This document shows, piece by piece, positions 51,073 through 59,571 of a DNA stretch of 64,000 nt. The position numbers and the translations under genes were made by a program. This DNA comes from Streptomyces antibioticus. GTDB taxonomy: Bacteria > Actinomycetota > Actinomycetes > Streptomycetales > Streptomycetaceae. The notes beneath the pieces were generated by a model. That model saw nothing but the letters and a program-made list of their open reading frames with translations, made no database searches and was not told the origin of the DNA. Position 1 is the stretch's first letter. Each line of letters begins with the position of its first letter. The DNA lies in the NCBI RefSeq assembly GCF_002019855.1, contig NZ_CM007717.1, positions 3,993,636 through 4,057,635 of the forward strand. Reading direction: 5' to 3'.

Positions 51073-51707
51073 TTTCGTGTGCCCGCGGACAGATACGAGG
51101 GGTGCTCGAGAAGGAACCGGCGCGGGACTTCCCTGCCCCCGCCCCTCCATCGCAGCCAAGCCGTGCTCAGGCGGGTCCCGGTCTGCCGGCCCCTGGTGCG
51201 GGCGCGACGTGGCTTCCTCGACCGGCGCCGGGCTGCTCAACCGAGAGGCCGAGCGGCCCGCCCAGGCCCCAAGTGCTGTCTCGGCACTTGCGCCGTCGGC
51301 CTTCCGGCGGCCCAAAGGCTCCCGGTAACTCGCCCGCCCGGACGCCCCCGAGATCTGGCCTCCCCCTGGCCGACGGCCTCGTCGCTCCCCTCACCTGGGG
51401 CGAATAGTCGCCAAATTACATTTGCGTTCTTGGGAGCGGAGGGAACGCGCAAGGGCTGATTCATGGGCAAACTCGCGCGGAATGAAGAATTCCCTTCATG
51501 GCGCGTTCCATCCGGTCCGACTCGAGCTCACAGAAAAGCGATCGGATGATTCGTGAGATTCGCATATGGTTCAGCCGAGCGAGCCGCACAGGCATACGTT
51601 TGAGTGCGGTTCCCTGAAACAGCGTCATGTCGTCGTGCGCCCAAGCGCATGGCGAATGCGCGGACGCCACCTGACGGCCTGACCAACCGTGAAAGGTAAT
51701 CCCATCT
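51073..51707. other. 635-base gene-free region before the protease gene
   Basis: No credible gene. The right half (51400-51700) is clearly lower in GC than the surrounding chromosome. ATGAAG-AATTCC-CTTCAT (51481-51498) is a small hairpin. The region probably holds the protease promoter but no consensus is convincing. Confidence 0.5.
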
Positions 51708-53888
51708 GTGAGCAAGTACGCGATACGCCCGAGGTGGAAATTCGGCGGGCTCGGCCTGGTGACTGCGGCAATTCTGCTGGCCGCCCCCGCCGCGGCGGCC
51801 TTACCGACGCCACCACCCCAGGCCGGAACCGGCGCCTCAACGGCGTCCCCGACACCGCCTCGGGCCGACACAACCACGCCCTCTCCATTGTCGACCGGTG
51901 CCAGTGCCTCTGCCTCCTCGGAGCCGACACACGAGAGCGAGTCGTCCCCGGGGCAGGCGTCAGTGACCGTGCCGACGGACGTTCCGCTGCCTCCGGGGCA
52001 GGTGTTGAAGGCGACGCCCGAGGAGATCGCCGAAGCAGAGGCCGCAGAGAGCTACTGGACGCCCGAACGCATCGCCGACGCCGTACCTGTGGAGCTGGAA
52101 GCAGACGAAGGCGGAGAGAAGGACGCCGAGAAGGCTCCATCACTCGGGCAGAAGTCGGACGCGGCCTCTGCGTTCGACAAGAGGGGTGTGGCGACCGCCG
52201 GTGTCTTCCTCATCGCCGACGATGACGACCCACAGCCTGACCCCGGAAGCCGGGATCAGTTCTGTTCGGCCTCCTCCGTCGCCTCCCCGACGAAGTCGCT
52301 CATCATCACCGCAGCGCACTGTCTCAACGACAACGACCGTTTCAAGTCCCTGGCCTTCGCACCGGGCTGGAAGCCGGACCCGGCGCACAGGGGCCGTGGG
52401 ATTGCCCCCTACGGAATCTTCCCCATCAAGAAGGGGAAAGTCTGGATCGACGGACGCTATCTGGCCCAGGGGCCGGCCAAAGCCGACGACTTGGACTTCG
52501 CCATCCTCAGGGCCGGACCGAACTCGAAGGGTGAATTCCTGGAGAATGCAACCGGCATGGGAAACGAGCTGACCACCCTGCATTCCTCGCAGCTTGCCCA
52601 GCGCAATGTCGCCCTCATCGGATTCCCGGGCGGGTCGAAAGCACCGCTCGTCTGTCCTTCTTCCACCACCAAGGGATTCGAGGGCAGGTTCCTCGAAATC
52701 GCTTGCGACGGCTTCGCTCCAGGCGTCTCTGGTGGTCCCTTCCTGCGGAACTTCGACGGCAAACGGGGCGACATCATCGGCGTCATCGGCGGCTACAAGA
52801 CGGGTGGGACACGGGACGATGTCTCGTACTCCTCCCAGTTCGACGCTGACGTGGTCCGTCTCTACAACCAGGCAGTCAACGACTACGCGCCGGACACTCC
52901 GAAGGGCGCCGAGGGCATGGGAGACGCCAAGCTATGGCGACACGCCATGGCCGCGACCCCCGGCACGTTTCACACCGAGTCGCAGAAGTACGGCGACTCC
53001 GACCTGATCGTCAAATGGAGCGACGGTGAGGTGACGCTCTACCCCGGAGACCAGAACCAGGGCTTCTACACCGGGTGCAAGGCCGGGCAGCCCTGCGAGG
53101 TGCAGTTGGCCAAGCCCAACGATCTCTGGAGCAAGTACGCCGACGTCGTCACCGCAGGCGACTACACCGGATCCAACGCTTACGACCTGCTGGTGAAGTG
53201 GTCGGACGGTGAAGTGACGATCTACAAGGACATCGACCAGAAAAGCAAGCTCCCCACCTCGTCGAGCCAGCACCCGGCGAACGAGATCAAGATCGCCCAA
53301 GCGGGCTCCGTCTGGAAGCACGCCAGGGGCATCGCGACGGGAAAGTACGGCGGCAACAAGTGGCCTGACGACCTCATCGTCCGCTGGGTCGACGGCGAGG
53401 TCACCAAGTACACCAACGTCGATGGCGCCGGCCTCCACGCGGAGACTCAACTGCTCGCCAAGAACAGTCTCTGGGCCAGCGACTCCATCCTCATCACCGG
53501 GGGCGACTTCGACGGCGACACCAGCGACACCAACCCGAACTACGACCTCTTCGTGAAGTGGTCCGACGGCAGCCTGACCATCTATCAGGATGTCGGCACC
53601 CGAGGTCTGGGCGGCAAGTCCACAGTGCTCGCGGCGAACAGCACCTGGCCCCATGCCCGTGTCATCGCAGCAGGCGAGTTCGGCGCCAACAACTGGGAGG
53701 ACGACCTGTTCGTCCGCTGGTCGGACGGCGAAGTGTCCATGTACGGCAATACTCAGGCCGACGCGCTCGGCCGCGAGTACCAACTGGTTCCGCCGCCGAA
53801 CGGCTTCGCCGCCCCGAGGGCTGCACAGTCGAGCGATCCGTGCGCCCAGGTCTGTGGTCCCGAGCTGTACCGCCGCAGTACCCGATAG
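51708..53888 (+). CDS. Secreted trypsin-like serine protease with C-terminal five-repeat propeller
   Basis: A 726-residue exported protein. A signal peptide (VSKYAIRPRW to AAAA) and a Ser/Thr/Pro linker lead to a chymotrypsin-fold domain with the full triad: His in LIITAAHCLND (~204), Asp in DDLDFAILR (~264), Ser in APGVSGGPFLR (~341). From ~405 to ~705 there are five repeats of 55-60 residues, each with a LW-x-HA/DS opening and a D-L-x-VKWSDGEVTIY core, a probable five-bladed beta-propeller. Codon 32 is TTA (51801-51803), so translation should depend on the bldA tRNA and be late in growth. Codon use is less GC-biased than neighbours. Start GTG after AAAGG. Confidence 0.85.
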   Translation: MSKYAIRPRWKFGGLGLVTAAILLAAPAAAALPTPPPQAGTGASTASPTPPRADTTTPSPLSTGASASASSEPTHESESSPGQASVTVPTDVPLPPGQVLKATPEEIAEAEAAESYWTPERIADAVPVELEADEGGEKDAEKAPSLGQKSDAASAFDKRGVATAGVFLIADDDDPQPDPGSRDQFCSASSVASPTKSLIITAAHCLNDNDRFKSLAFAPGWKPDPAHRGRGIAPYGIFPIKKGKVWIDGRYLAQGPAKADDLDFAILRAGPNSKGEFLENATGMGNELTTLHSSQLAQRNVALIGFPGGSKAPLVCPSSTTKGFEGRFLEIACDGFAPGVSGGPFLRNFDGKRGDIIGVIGGYKTGGTRDDVSYSSQFDADVVRLYNQAVNDYAPDTPKGAEGMGDAKLWRHAMAATPGTFHTESQKYGDSDLIVKWSDGEVTLYPGDQNQGFYTGCKAGQPCEVQLAKPNDLWSKYADVVTAGDYTGSNAYDLLVKWSDGEVTIYKDIDQKSKLPTSSSQHPANEIKIAQAGSVWKHARGIATGKYGGNKWPDDLIVRWVDGEVTKYTNVDGAGLHAETQLLAKNSLWASDSILITGGDFDGDTSDTNPNYDLFVKWSDGSLTIYQDVGTRGLGGKSTVLAANSTWPHARVIAAGEFGANNWEDDLFVRWSDGEVSMYGNTQADALGREYQLVPPPNGFAAPRAAQSSDPCAQVCGPELYRRSTR

Positions 53889-53897
53889 ACGCCCAGC

Positions 53898-53928
53898 ACG
53901 TGGCGCCGCTTCCTCGGCGGCGCCACGT
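53898..53928 (+). terminator. Stem-loop between protease and lipoprotein genes
   Basis: ACGTGGCGCCGC (53898-53909) pairs perfectly with GCGGCGCCACGT (53917-53928) around a 7-base loop, 10 bases after the stop. Confidence 0.75.
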
Positions 53929-53950
53929 CCGTACTCACGACGGGAACCGC

Positions 53951-54514
53951 ATGCACGCACACCGCACTCTCGCCCGCAGTATCGCCATCGCCCTCACCCT
54001 CGCCTTCACGGCCCTGGCCGCCGGCTGCACGGAGGAGGCGCGAAGGCCGAAGGAGACACCGGACGGTGGAACGCCGTCCGTGACGCAGCCCCCTGCATGG
54101 GAGGGCAAGGGAGACCAAGAAGCGGCGATGAAGAGGGCCACGCGCGCGCTGAACGCCGTCGAACCCGACAGCGCCGCGCGCGAGGACTCGGGCACGGCGA
54201 CTCTGGCGGACGGGCTGGACCGCACCTTCGCGGCACGCGGAGACCGCCCCTACACCTTCGACATCGCCTGCCAGGCCGCAGCGCCGCACACCGTCGTCCT
54301 CACCCTCGTACGCGGTGACGCGGAGAGCGAGTGGGAGGTGGAGTGCGGCGACCGCGAGGCGGACCAGTTCAACGTCCCCGCCGGGGCCCCCTTCACCGCG
54401 GCGGTCGCACCGGCGAAGCCGGTCGTGGACGGTCTCGTCCTGTGGCGGCTCAATACTGTCGCTCTTGAGGACGTGGAGGACTGTGTGGACGACATCACGG
54501 GGTGCGAGAACTGA
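53951..54514 (+). CDS. Hypothetical lipoprotein
   Basis: A 187-residue protein with a short signal ending in lipobox LAAGC near residue 25, then a disordered Pro/Glu-rich stretch and an all-beta-looking domain (YTFDIACQAAAPHTVVLTLVRG ... EWEVECGD ... DDITGCEN). Four cysteines in the mature part suggest disulfides. No family recognised. It lies 62 bases after the protease, with a stem-loop between, so partial co-transcription is possible. Confidence 0.7.
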   Translation: MHAHRTLARSIAIALTLAFTALAAGCTEEARRPKETPDGGTPSVTQPPAWEGKGDQEAAMKRATRALNAVEPDSAAREDSGTATLADGLDRTFAARGDRPYTFDIACQAAAPHTVVLTLVRGDAESEWEVECGDREADQFNVPAGAPFTAAVAPAKPVVDGLVLWRLNTVALEDVEDCVDDITGCEN

Positions 54515-54530
54515 CGGAGGTCCCGTCTTC

Positions 54531-55405
54531 TCAGCCGATGCACGCCCCCGTGCCGCTGACGCGGATCCTGGGGTCGCCCGCGCGCAGAGTGACCGTCAGT
54601 TCGCCGGGGCGGCCGAGGTCGTGGCCCTGGTGGAGGGTGAGGACGGCGTCCTCGGGGACCAGGCCGAGTTCACGGGTGTACGCGCCGAACGCGGCCGCCG
54701 CCGCACCGGTCGCCGGGTCCTCGACGACCCCGCCGACGGGGAACGGGTCACGGATATGGAACACGGTGTCCGACTCCCGCCACACGAGCTGAACCGTGGT
54801 CAGATCCAGCCGGTGCATCAGCGCTTCGAGCGGGCGAAGTCGTACGCCAGGTCCGCGAGCCGCTCGCGTGTGGCCGCCGCCAGGACGAGATGGCGGGCAC
54901 CGGCGAACGCGATCCGGGGCGGAAAGGCCGGGTCGAGATCGGCGGCCGGCCAGCGCAGCGCGGCCAGCGCCTCCGTGAGGTCGGCGTCGTCGATCCCGGT
55001 GACATGCGGCTCGACGCTGGTGAGCGTGGCCCTGAGCACGCCGCTCTCCTCCCGCACCTCCACCGGCACGGTCCCGGCGCGCGTCGCGAACACCAGCTCC
55101 CCCGGCCCGATCCGCTCGGCCAGCGCGATCGCCGTGGCGACGGTGGCATGCCCGCAGAACGGCACCTCGGCCTTCGGACTGAAGTACCGGATGCCGTACA
55201 CCCGCCCCTCCGGCCCACCGAGCCCCTCCGGGGGCGGGGTGAGGAACGCGGACTCCGAGTACCCGAGGTCGGCGGCGATGCCCAGCATGTCGGCGTCGCC
55301 CAGCCCGGCGGCGTCCAGCACGACACCGGCGGGATTCCCCCCGTCCGGATCGCTGGAGAAGGCGGTGTAACGCAACACCTCGGGCCGGGGCACGTTCGTC
55401 GTCAT
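54531..55405 (-). pseudogene. PhzF-family epimerase/isomerase, split by a frameshift
   Basis: The N-terminal part (55405-54818, 195 codons) has the PhzF pattern RYTAFSSDPDGGNPAGVVLDA, GYSESAFLTPP, and FSPKAEVPFCGHATVATAIAL. It then runs out of frame at DFARSKR-stop. The C-terminal part continues in another frame from 54818 with HRLDLTTVQLVW ... VVEDPATGAAAAAFGAY, the second PhzF signature. Adding one base near 54828-54832 would restore a continuous DFARLEALMHRL. The fragments meet as TGATG, so reinitiation might still make both halves. Either a true pseudogene, a coupled split gene, or a sequencing error. Confidence 0.85.
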
Positions 55406-55434
55406 GGCGATGCCAACGTGAGGTGAGCCTGCGG

Positions 55435-55626
55435 CTATTCCGGCTCGTGCCGCGCGGCGCTCTTGATCTCCCGTATCAGCCCCAGCAGCCCGACGGGGGA
55501 CCCGACCAGCTCCGTCGCGGGCGATTCGCCCTCGCGAAGGAGGATGTGGGACTCGACGTCGGCAAGCTCGACGCAGTTCTCTCCCCCGGCTCCGGAGAAC
55601 GACGACTTCTGCCACTGCACGGACAT
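55435..55626 (-). CDS. DUF397 protein, partner of the second XRE regulator
   Basis: A 63-residue DUF397 member: WQKSSFSGAGGENCVELADVE ... ILLREGESPATELV. Start ATG 55626 is favoured by GAGAGG at good spacing; a GTG at 55641 would overlap the XRE stop (GTGA). It is the second gene of the XRE operon. Confidence 0.87.
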   Translation of the reverse strand: MSVQWQKSSFSGAGGENCVELADVESHILLREGESPATELVGSPVGLLGLIREIKSAARHEPE

Positions 55627-55637
55627 AGTGTGACCTC

Positions 55638-56492
55638 TCACAGTTCTCGTGTGATGTCGTGGACGAATCGGCGCGAGCCCTCCTCATCGAGCGCGGCTCG
55701 CTCAGCGAGGTCGAGCAGTGTGCCGTACTTCTTGAGCTGGACGCCTCCATCGAGGAGAATCCCGCCCACCACGCTGTCCACCTGGACGGTGTCCAGCCGA
55801 GGGACGACCCCGCCGGCGTACAGGACAGGCTGAGTGGCCTCCACGAACTCCTCGCTGGTGAAAGGGATCACCCGCAAGGTGACCGCCGGGCGCTCGGATA
55901 CCTCCAGCAGATGGACCAGTTGGGCCCGCGCCACCTTTCGGCCACCGACCCGCATCCTGAGGGCCGCCTCGTGGATGACCATGACGAAGGGCGGTGGCAC
56001 GTCGCGTTCGAAGATCTGGCGGCGCTTCTGTCTGAACTCGACTCGTACGTCCACTTCTTCGGCGGGGAGCACGGGGATATGGCCGCCGTAGACGGCACGC
56101 GTGTAGTCCTCGGTCTGGAAGACACCGGGAAGCGTCATCGGCTGGAGCGCCCGCAACGACGTCGCGTGATGCTCAAGTTCGGCCACATCGAGAAAACCGG
56201 GGGCCAGGACACCCCGGTACGCCTCCCACCAGCCCTGTCCTCGTGACTCACGGGTGATCGCGCACAGGGCGTCAATCAGGGCCGTGTCGTCGCACGAGTA
56301 GAACACCGCCAGCCGCCGGACCCGCTCCTCACTGATCCCCAGGCGCCCCGCCTCGATATGGCTGATCTTCGCCTGATCGGTCGACAGCAGGCCGGCGGCC
56401 TCGCGAGCCGTCCTCCCGGCGGATTCCCTCAACTTCCTCAGTTCCGAGCCCAGTCGGACCTGGCGGGCGGAGGGATTGTCTCTCAGTGGCAT
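55638..56492 (-). CDS. XRE-family regulator with DUF5753 domain (second copy)
   Basis: A 284-residue regulator. Helix-turn-helix at ~18-50 (RTAREAAGLLSTDQAKISHIEAG), then DUF5753 (WEAYRGVLAPGFLDVAELE, MTLPGVFQTEDYTRAVY, VVIHEAALRMRVGG-like VMVIHEAALRMRVGG, RVIPFTSEEFVEA). Start ATG 56492 after GAGAGG. Divergent from an RsbW-like ATPase gene, with a perfect 34-bp palindrome in between that could be its operator. Same class as the regulator at 28.6 kb but only moderately similar. Confidence 0.88.
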   Translation of the reverse strand: MPLRDNPSARQVRLGSELRKLRESAGRTAREAAGLLSTDQAKISHIEAGRLGISEERVRRLAVFYSCDDTALIDALCAITRESRGQGWWEAYRGVLAPGFLDVAELEHHATSLRALQPMTLPGVFQTEDYTRAVYGGHIPVLPAEEVDVRVEFRQKRRQIFERDVPPPFVMVIHEAALRMRVGGRKVARAQLVHLLEVSERPAVTLRVIPFTSEEFVEATQPVLYAGGVVPRLDTVQVDSVVGGILLDGGVQLKKYGTLLDLAERAALDEEGSRRFVHDITREL

Positions 56493-56564
56493 GGATTCCG
56501 TTCCTCTCGGCAACCGAGTCTGCCGTGCCGGGCCGGACCGGTCCACTCGCCCGAGTGAATCATC

Positions 56565-56598
56565 AGGGGCAACCTTGCTCCGGAGCAAGGTTGCCCCT
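56565..56598. promoter_or_regulatory. Perfect 34-bp palindrome between XRE operon and ATPase gene
   Basis: The left arm AGGGGCAACCTTGCTCC (56565-56581) is followed directly by its exact reverse complement (56582-56598). There is no spacer. It sits 73 bases from the XRE start and 47 bases from the ATPase start. It may be an operator for the XRE protein or a cruciform/hairpin in the leader of either transcript. Confidence 0.8.
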
Positions 56599-56644
56599 AC
56601 CTTCGAACCGTCAACGCACCCCTGCCTCAAGGAGGTTGAAGTCC

Positions 56645-57082
56645 ATGCACGCCAAGCCCGCCGTCCCGCAGAACTACCACCTCACCGCCCCCGCATCGCT
56701 CATCGCGCCCCGCATCTGCCGGGACACAGTGGCCCTCCTGCTCGCCGCCAACGGCCACACCGCCAACCTGGCCGACACCGCCCGCATCCTCGTATCCGAG
56801 GTCGTCACCAACGCCGTCGTGCACACCGCGACCCCGACACTGCACCTGCAGACCTCGGTCACCGCCGACGGCGTACGGGTCTCCGTCTACGACGACGTCC
56901 CCGCCAGGGCGCCTATGACCCCCGTGACCGCAACCGACGGCGAGGGCGGGCGCGGGCTGCGTCTCGTCCAAGCGCTCGCGCACGACTGGGGAGCCGGACA
57001 CGCCGGTCAGGCGCCTTTCGGATACGGCAAACGCGTCTGGTTCGAACTCCGTGATCCGACCGCCCCCGCCTCTCCCCGCTAG
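56645..57082 (+). CDS. RsbW-like ATP-binding (HATPase_c) protein
   Basis: A 145-residue GHKL kinase-like protein: ARILVSEVVTNAVVHTATP near residue 50 is the N-box, VYDDVPARAP near 84 the G1 region and GGRGLRLVQALAHDWG near 105 the G2 region. Such stand-alone domains act as anti-sigma kinases or ATP-binding switches. Many copies exist in Streptomyces, often next to XRE-DUF397 pairs as here. ATG 56645, with AAGGAGG upstream. Confidence 0.88.
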   Translation: MHAKPAVPQNYHLTAPASLIAPRICRDTVALLLAANGHTANLADTARILVSEVVTNAVVHTATPTLHLQTSVTADGVRVSVYDDVPARAPMTPVTATDGEGGRGLRLVQALAHDWGAGHAGQAPFGYGKRVWFELRDPTAPASPR

Positions 57083-57092
57083 CCTGCGCCCC

Positions 57093-58043
57093 ATGCTCCT
57101 CACGCCGCTGGCCCTCACCCCGGATCACGACATCCCCGGCCCCCTGCTCACCGAGCTGACCGCTCTCTACGCCTCCGATCACGCCTTTCAGGCACTCAGT
57201 GGGGACTTCCCCGAGCCGGGCGACATCCGGCCGGAGCAGGTCGCGGCCGCGCTCGCCGAGGAGTTGGCGCATCCGGACGCCGAGGTGCTGCTCGCCCGGA
57301 GCGCGGGGCGGCTCGTCGGGGTGGTGATCACCCTCGCCCGGCATCCCGACCCGGCCGACCCCGACCCGTGGATCGGGCTGCTGATCGTGGACGCCGCCGT
57401 CCAGGGGCAGGGGCACGGGCGCCGGATCGCCGAGCGGGTGGAGGCGCGGTTCCGGCAGGCCGGCCGTACCGCCGTACGTCTAGCCGTCCTCGACGCCAAC
57501 CCCAAGGGGCTCGCCTTCTGGACCGCCCTCGGCTACGAGGTGATCGCCCACCGCCCCGACCTCCAGCACGGCCGCCCCTGCACCGTCCTGCGCAAACGCC
57601 TGCGCACGCCCCGCGCCGCCGCCCGGATCGCCGTCGTGGACCCCGAGGGCGCCGTCTTCCTCTTCCGGTACGACAACGTCGAGGTCGGCGTCCACTGGGC
57701 GCTGCCCGGCGGCGGACTTGAGCCCGGCGAGTCACCGCAGGAGGGCGCCCTGCGCGAACTGCGCGAGGAGACCGGCTGGACCGACCTGGCCCCCGGCCCC
57801 CTCCTGTGCACCTGGGAGCACGACTTCACCCACTCCGGCGTCCCCGTCCACCAGCACGAGCACGTCTACGTCACCGAGGGCCCGCGCCGGGAGCCCACCG
57901 GCCCCCACCTCGCCGCGGCGCACGCCACGGACGGCATCCTCACCTGGCGCTGGTGGACCCGGGAGGAGCTGCGGAACGCCCCCGAGCCGGTGTGGCCGCC
58001 CGATCTCGCCCGGCTGCTCGACCGGCGGGACGGAACCACCTAG
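57093..58043 (+). CDS. GNAT acetyltransferase fused to Nudix hydrolase
   Basis: A 316-residue two-domain protein. Residues ~1-165 are a GNAT domain (LLIVDAAVQGQGHGRRIAERVEA is the acetyl-CoA loop; ANPKGLAFWTALGYEV follows). Residues ~175-310 are a Nudix domain with the box GGLEPGESPQEGALRELREE continuing TGW, which fits GX5EX7REUXEEXGU. The two activities in one chain suggest linked chemistry on a nucleotide-derived substrate, which cannot be named. ATG 57093. The gene ends four bases before the convergent M1 peptidase. Confidence 0.88.
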   Translation: MLLTPLALTPDHDIPGPLLTELTALYASDHAFQALSGDFPEPGDIRPEQVAAALAEELAHPDAEVLLARSAGRLVGVVITLARHPDPADPDPWIGLLIVDAAVQGQGHGRRIAERVEARFRQAGRTAVRLAVLDANPKGLAFWTALGYEVIAHRPDLQHGRPCTVLRKRLRTPRAAARIAVVDPEGAVFLFRYDNVEVGVHWALPGGGLEPGESPQEGALRELREETGWTDLAPGPLLCTWEHDFTHSGVPVHQHEHVYVTEGPRREPTGPHLAAAHATDGILTWRWWTREELRNAPEPVWPPDLARLLDRRDGTT

Positions 58044-58046
58044 GCC

Positions 58047-59501
58047 CTAGGGCAGTTCCGGCTTGCCCTCGCCGTACAGCCAGTCGTCCCAGATCTCGTC
58101 GAAGTCCGTGTCCGGCGCCTGGCGTTCCACGTAGGCCGTGAAGTCGGACGTGGACGCGTTGCCGTGGCGGTGCTCGGCGGCCCAGCCCTGGACGATGTCG
58201 TAGAACGCGTCGTCGCCCACCGCCTTCCGGATCAGATGGACGACCATCGCGCCGCGCTGGTAGACCGGGGTGTCGGAGATCGTGTCGGCGCCGGACGGCT
58301 TGCCGGGCGGGTAGTCCCAGAGGTCCTCGTACCTGCCCTCGCCGTGCTCGTACAGCTCGGTGAAGGTCTCCTCGGCGGACTTGCCGCCCTCGTCCTCCTG
58401 CCACAGCCACTCGGCGTAGGTCGCGAAGCCCTCGTTGAGCCACATGTCCTGCCAGGTCTTCGGGGTGACGGAGTCCCCGAACCACTGGTGGGCGATCTCG
58501 TGGACGAAGGTCGCGGTGTCGGGCGCGCCGGGGAAGACCGGCCGGTTCTGGGTCTCCAGGGCGTAGTCGGAGTCCTCCGGCCGGTCGACGATCGCGCCCG
58601 TTGAGGAGAAGGAGTACGGCCCGAAGTTGTACTCCGCCCACTCCAGCACCTCGGGCAGCCGGGCCAGCACCGCCCGGCTCTTCGCGGCCTGCGCCGGGTC
58701 GACGGCGACGTACACCGGCAGTCCGTCCGGGGTCGTGGACCGGGTCACCTCGTAGCGGCCGATCGCGAGGGTGGCGGCATGGCTCGCCATCGGCTCGGCG
58801 GTGCGCCAGACGAACGTGGTGCGCCCGCCGTCGGTCCGCTCGCTCCTCAACTCCCCGTTGGACACGGCCGTCAGGCCCTTGGGGACGGTGACGGCGAGGT
58901 CGTAGGACGCCTTGTCGGAGGGGTGGTGGCTGCCGGGGAACCAGGCCATGGTGCCGGTCGGTTCGCCGAGCGCCAGCGCGCCGTCCGCGGTGGGCAGCCA
59001 GCCCTCCTCGGAGCCGTCCGGGTCGGTGACCGTCCGGGGGCGGCCGGAGTACTCCACCGTCACCTCGAAGGTCTCGCCCTCGCCGATCCGCTCGCGCGGG
59101 CGGACGGTCAGCTCCTGGCCCTCGCGGCCGGTGGCGGCCTCCCGGCCTCCGACCACGACCTTGGAGACGTCCAGTCCGGTGAGGTCCAGGTCGAACGCGT
59201 CGAGGTCCTGGGTGGCGCGGGCCGTGATCACGGCCTTGCCGGTCAGCCGGCCGGAAGCGGCATCCTCGTCGTCGCTGTCATCGGGCTCCCAGGCCAGTGT
59301 CAGGCCGTAGTGCGTGACGTCGTAGCCGCCGTTGCCCGCCTTCGGGAAGTACGGGTCGCCCACACCGGCCGCACCCCGCGCCGAGCCGCCGCCCGAGCCA
59401 CCCGAGCCGCCCTCCGATCCGCCGTCGCATCCGCTCACGCTCAGGGTGAGTGCGGTGGTCAGGAGCACGGCGGCCGGGACAAGGTGTAAGGATCGGGACA
59501 T
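58047..59501 (-). CDS. M1-family metallopeptidase, lipoprotein
   Basis: A 484-residue secreted aminopeptidase-like protein. The signal peptide ends at the lipobox SVSGC near residue 24, then a Gly/Ser linker. A beta-domain precedes the catalytic core: ETQNRPVF, then HEIAHQWFGD (zinc His pair and catalytic Glu) followed by WLNEGFATYAEW (third zinc ligand, 18 residues on). It lacks the C-terminal helical domain of cytosolic PepN, which is normal for the short exported forms. ATG 59501. Confidence 0.9.
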   Translation of the reverse strand: MSRSLHLVPAAVLLTTALTLSVSGCDGGSEGGSGGSGGGSARGAAGVGDPYFPKAGNGGYDVTHYGLTLAWEPDDSDDEDAASGRLTGKAVITARATQDLDAFDLDLTGLDVSKVVVGGREAATGREGQELTVRPRERIGEGETFEVTVEYSGRPRTVTDPDGSEEGWLPTADGALALGEPTGTMAWFPGSHHPSDKASYDLAVTVPKGLTAVSNGELRSERTDGGRTTFVWRTAEPMASHAATLAIGRYEVTRSTTPDGLPVYVAVDPAQAAKSRAVLARLPEVLEWAEYNFGPYSFSSTGAIVDRPEDSDYALETQNRPVFPGAPDTATFVHEIAHQWFGDSVTPKTWQDMWLNEGFATYAEWLWQEDEGGKSAEETFTELYEHGEGRYEDLWDYPPGKPSGADTISDTPVYQRGAMVVHLIRKAVGDDAFYDIVQGWAAEHRHGNASTSDFTAYVERQAPDTDFDEIWDDWLYGEGKPELP

Positions 59502-59571
59502 GTCAGAGATCCTAAAGGGCCCACGGGTCCGGACGGCGGGCGCGGCCCCAGCGGCGTGACACCATCCCTAC

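Noticed and set aside
51458-51555. A 28-codon frame (MGKLARNEEFPSW...) in the low-GC gap before the protease.
   Set aside because: No ribosome site at good spacing and no recognisable feature; too short to support.
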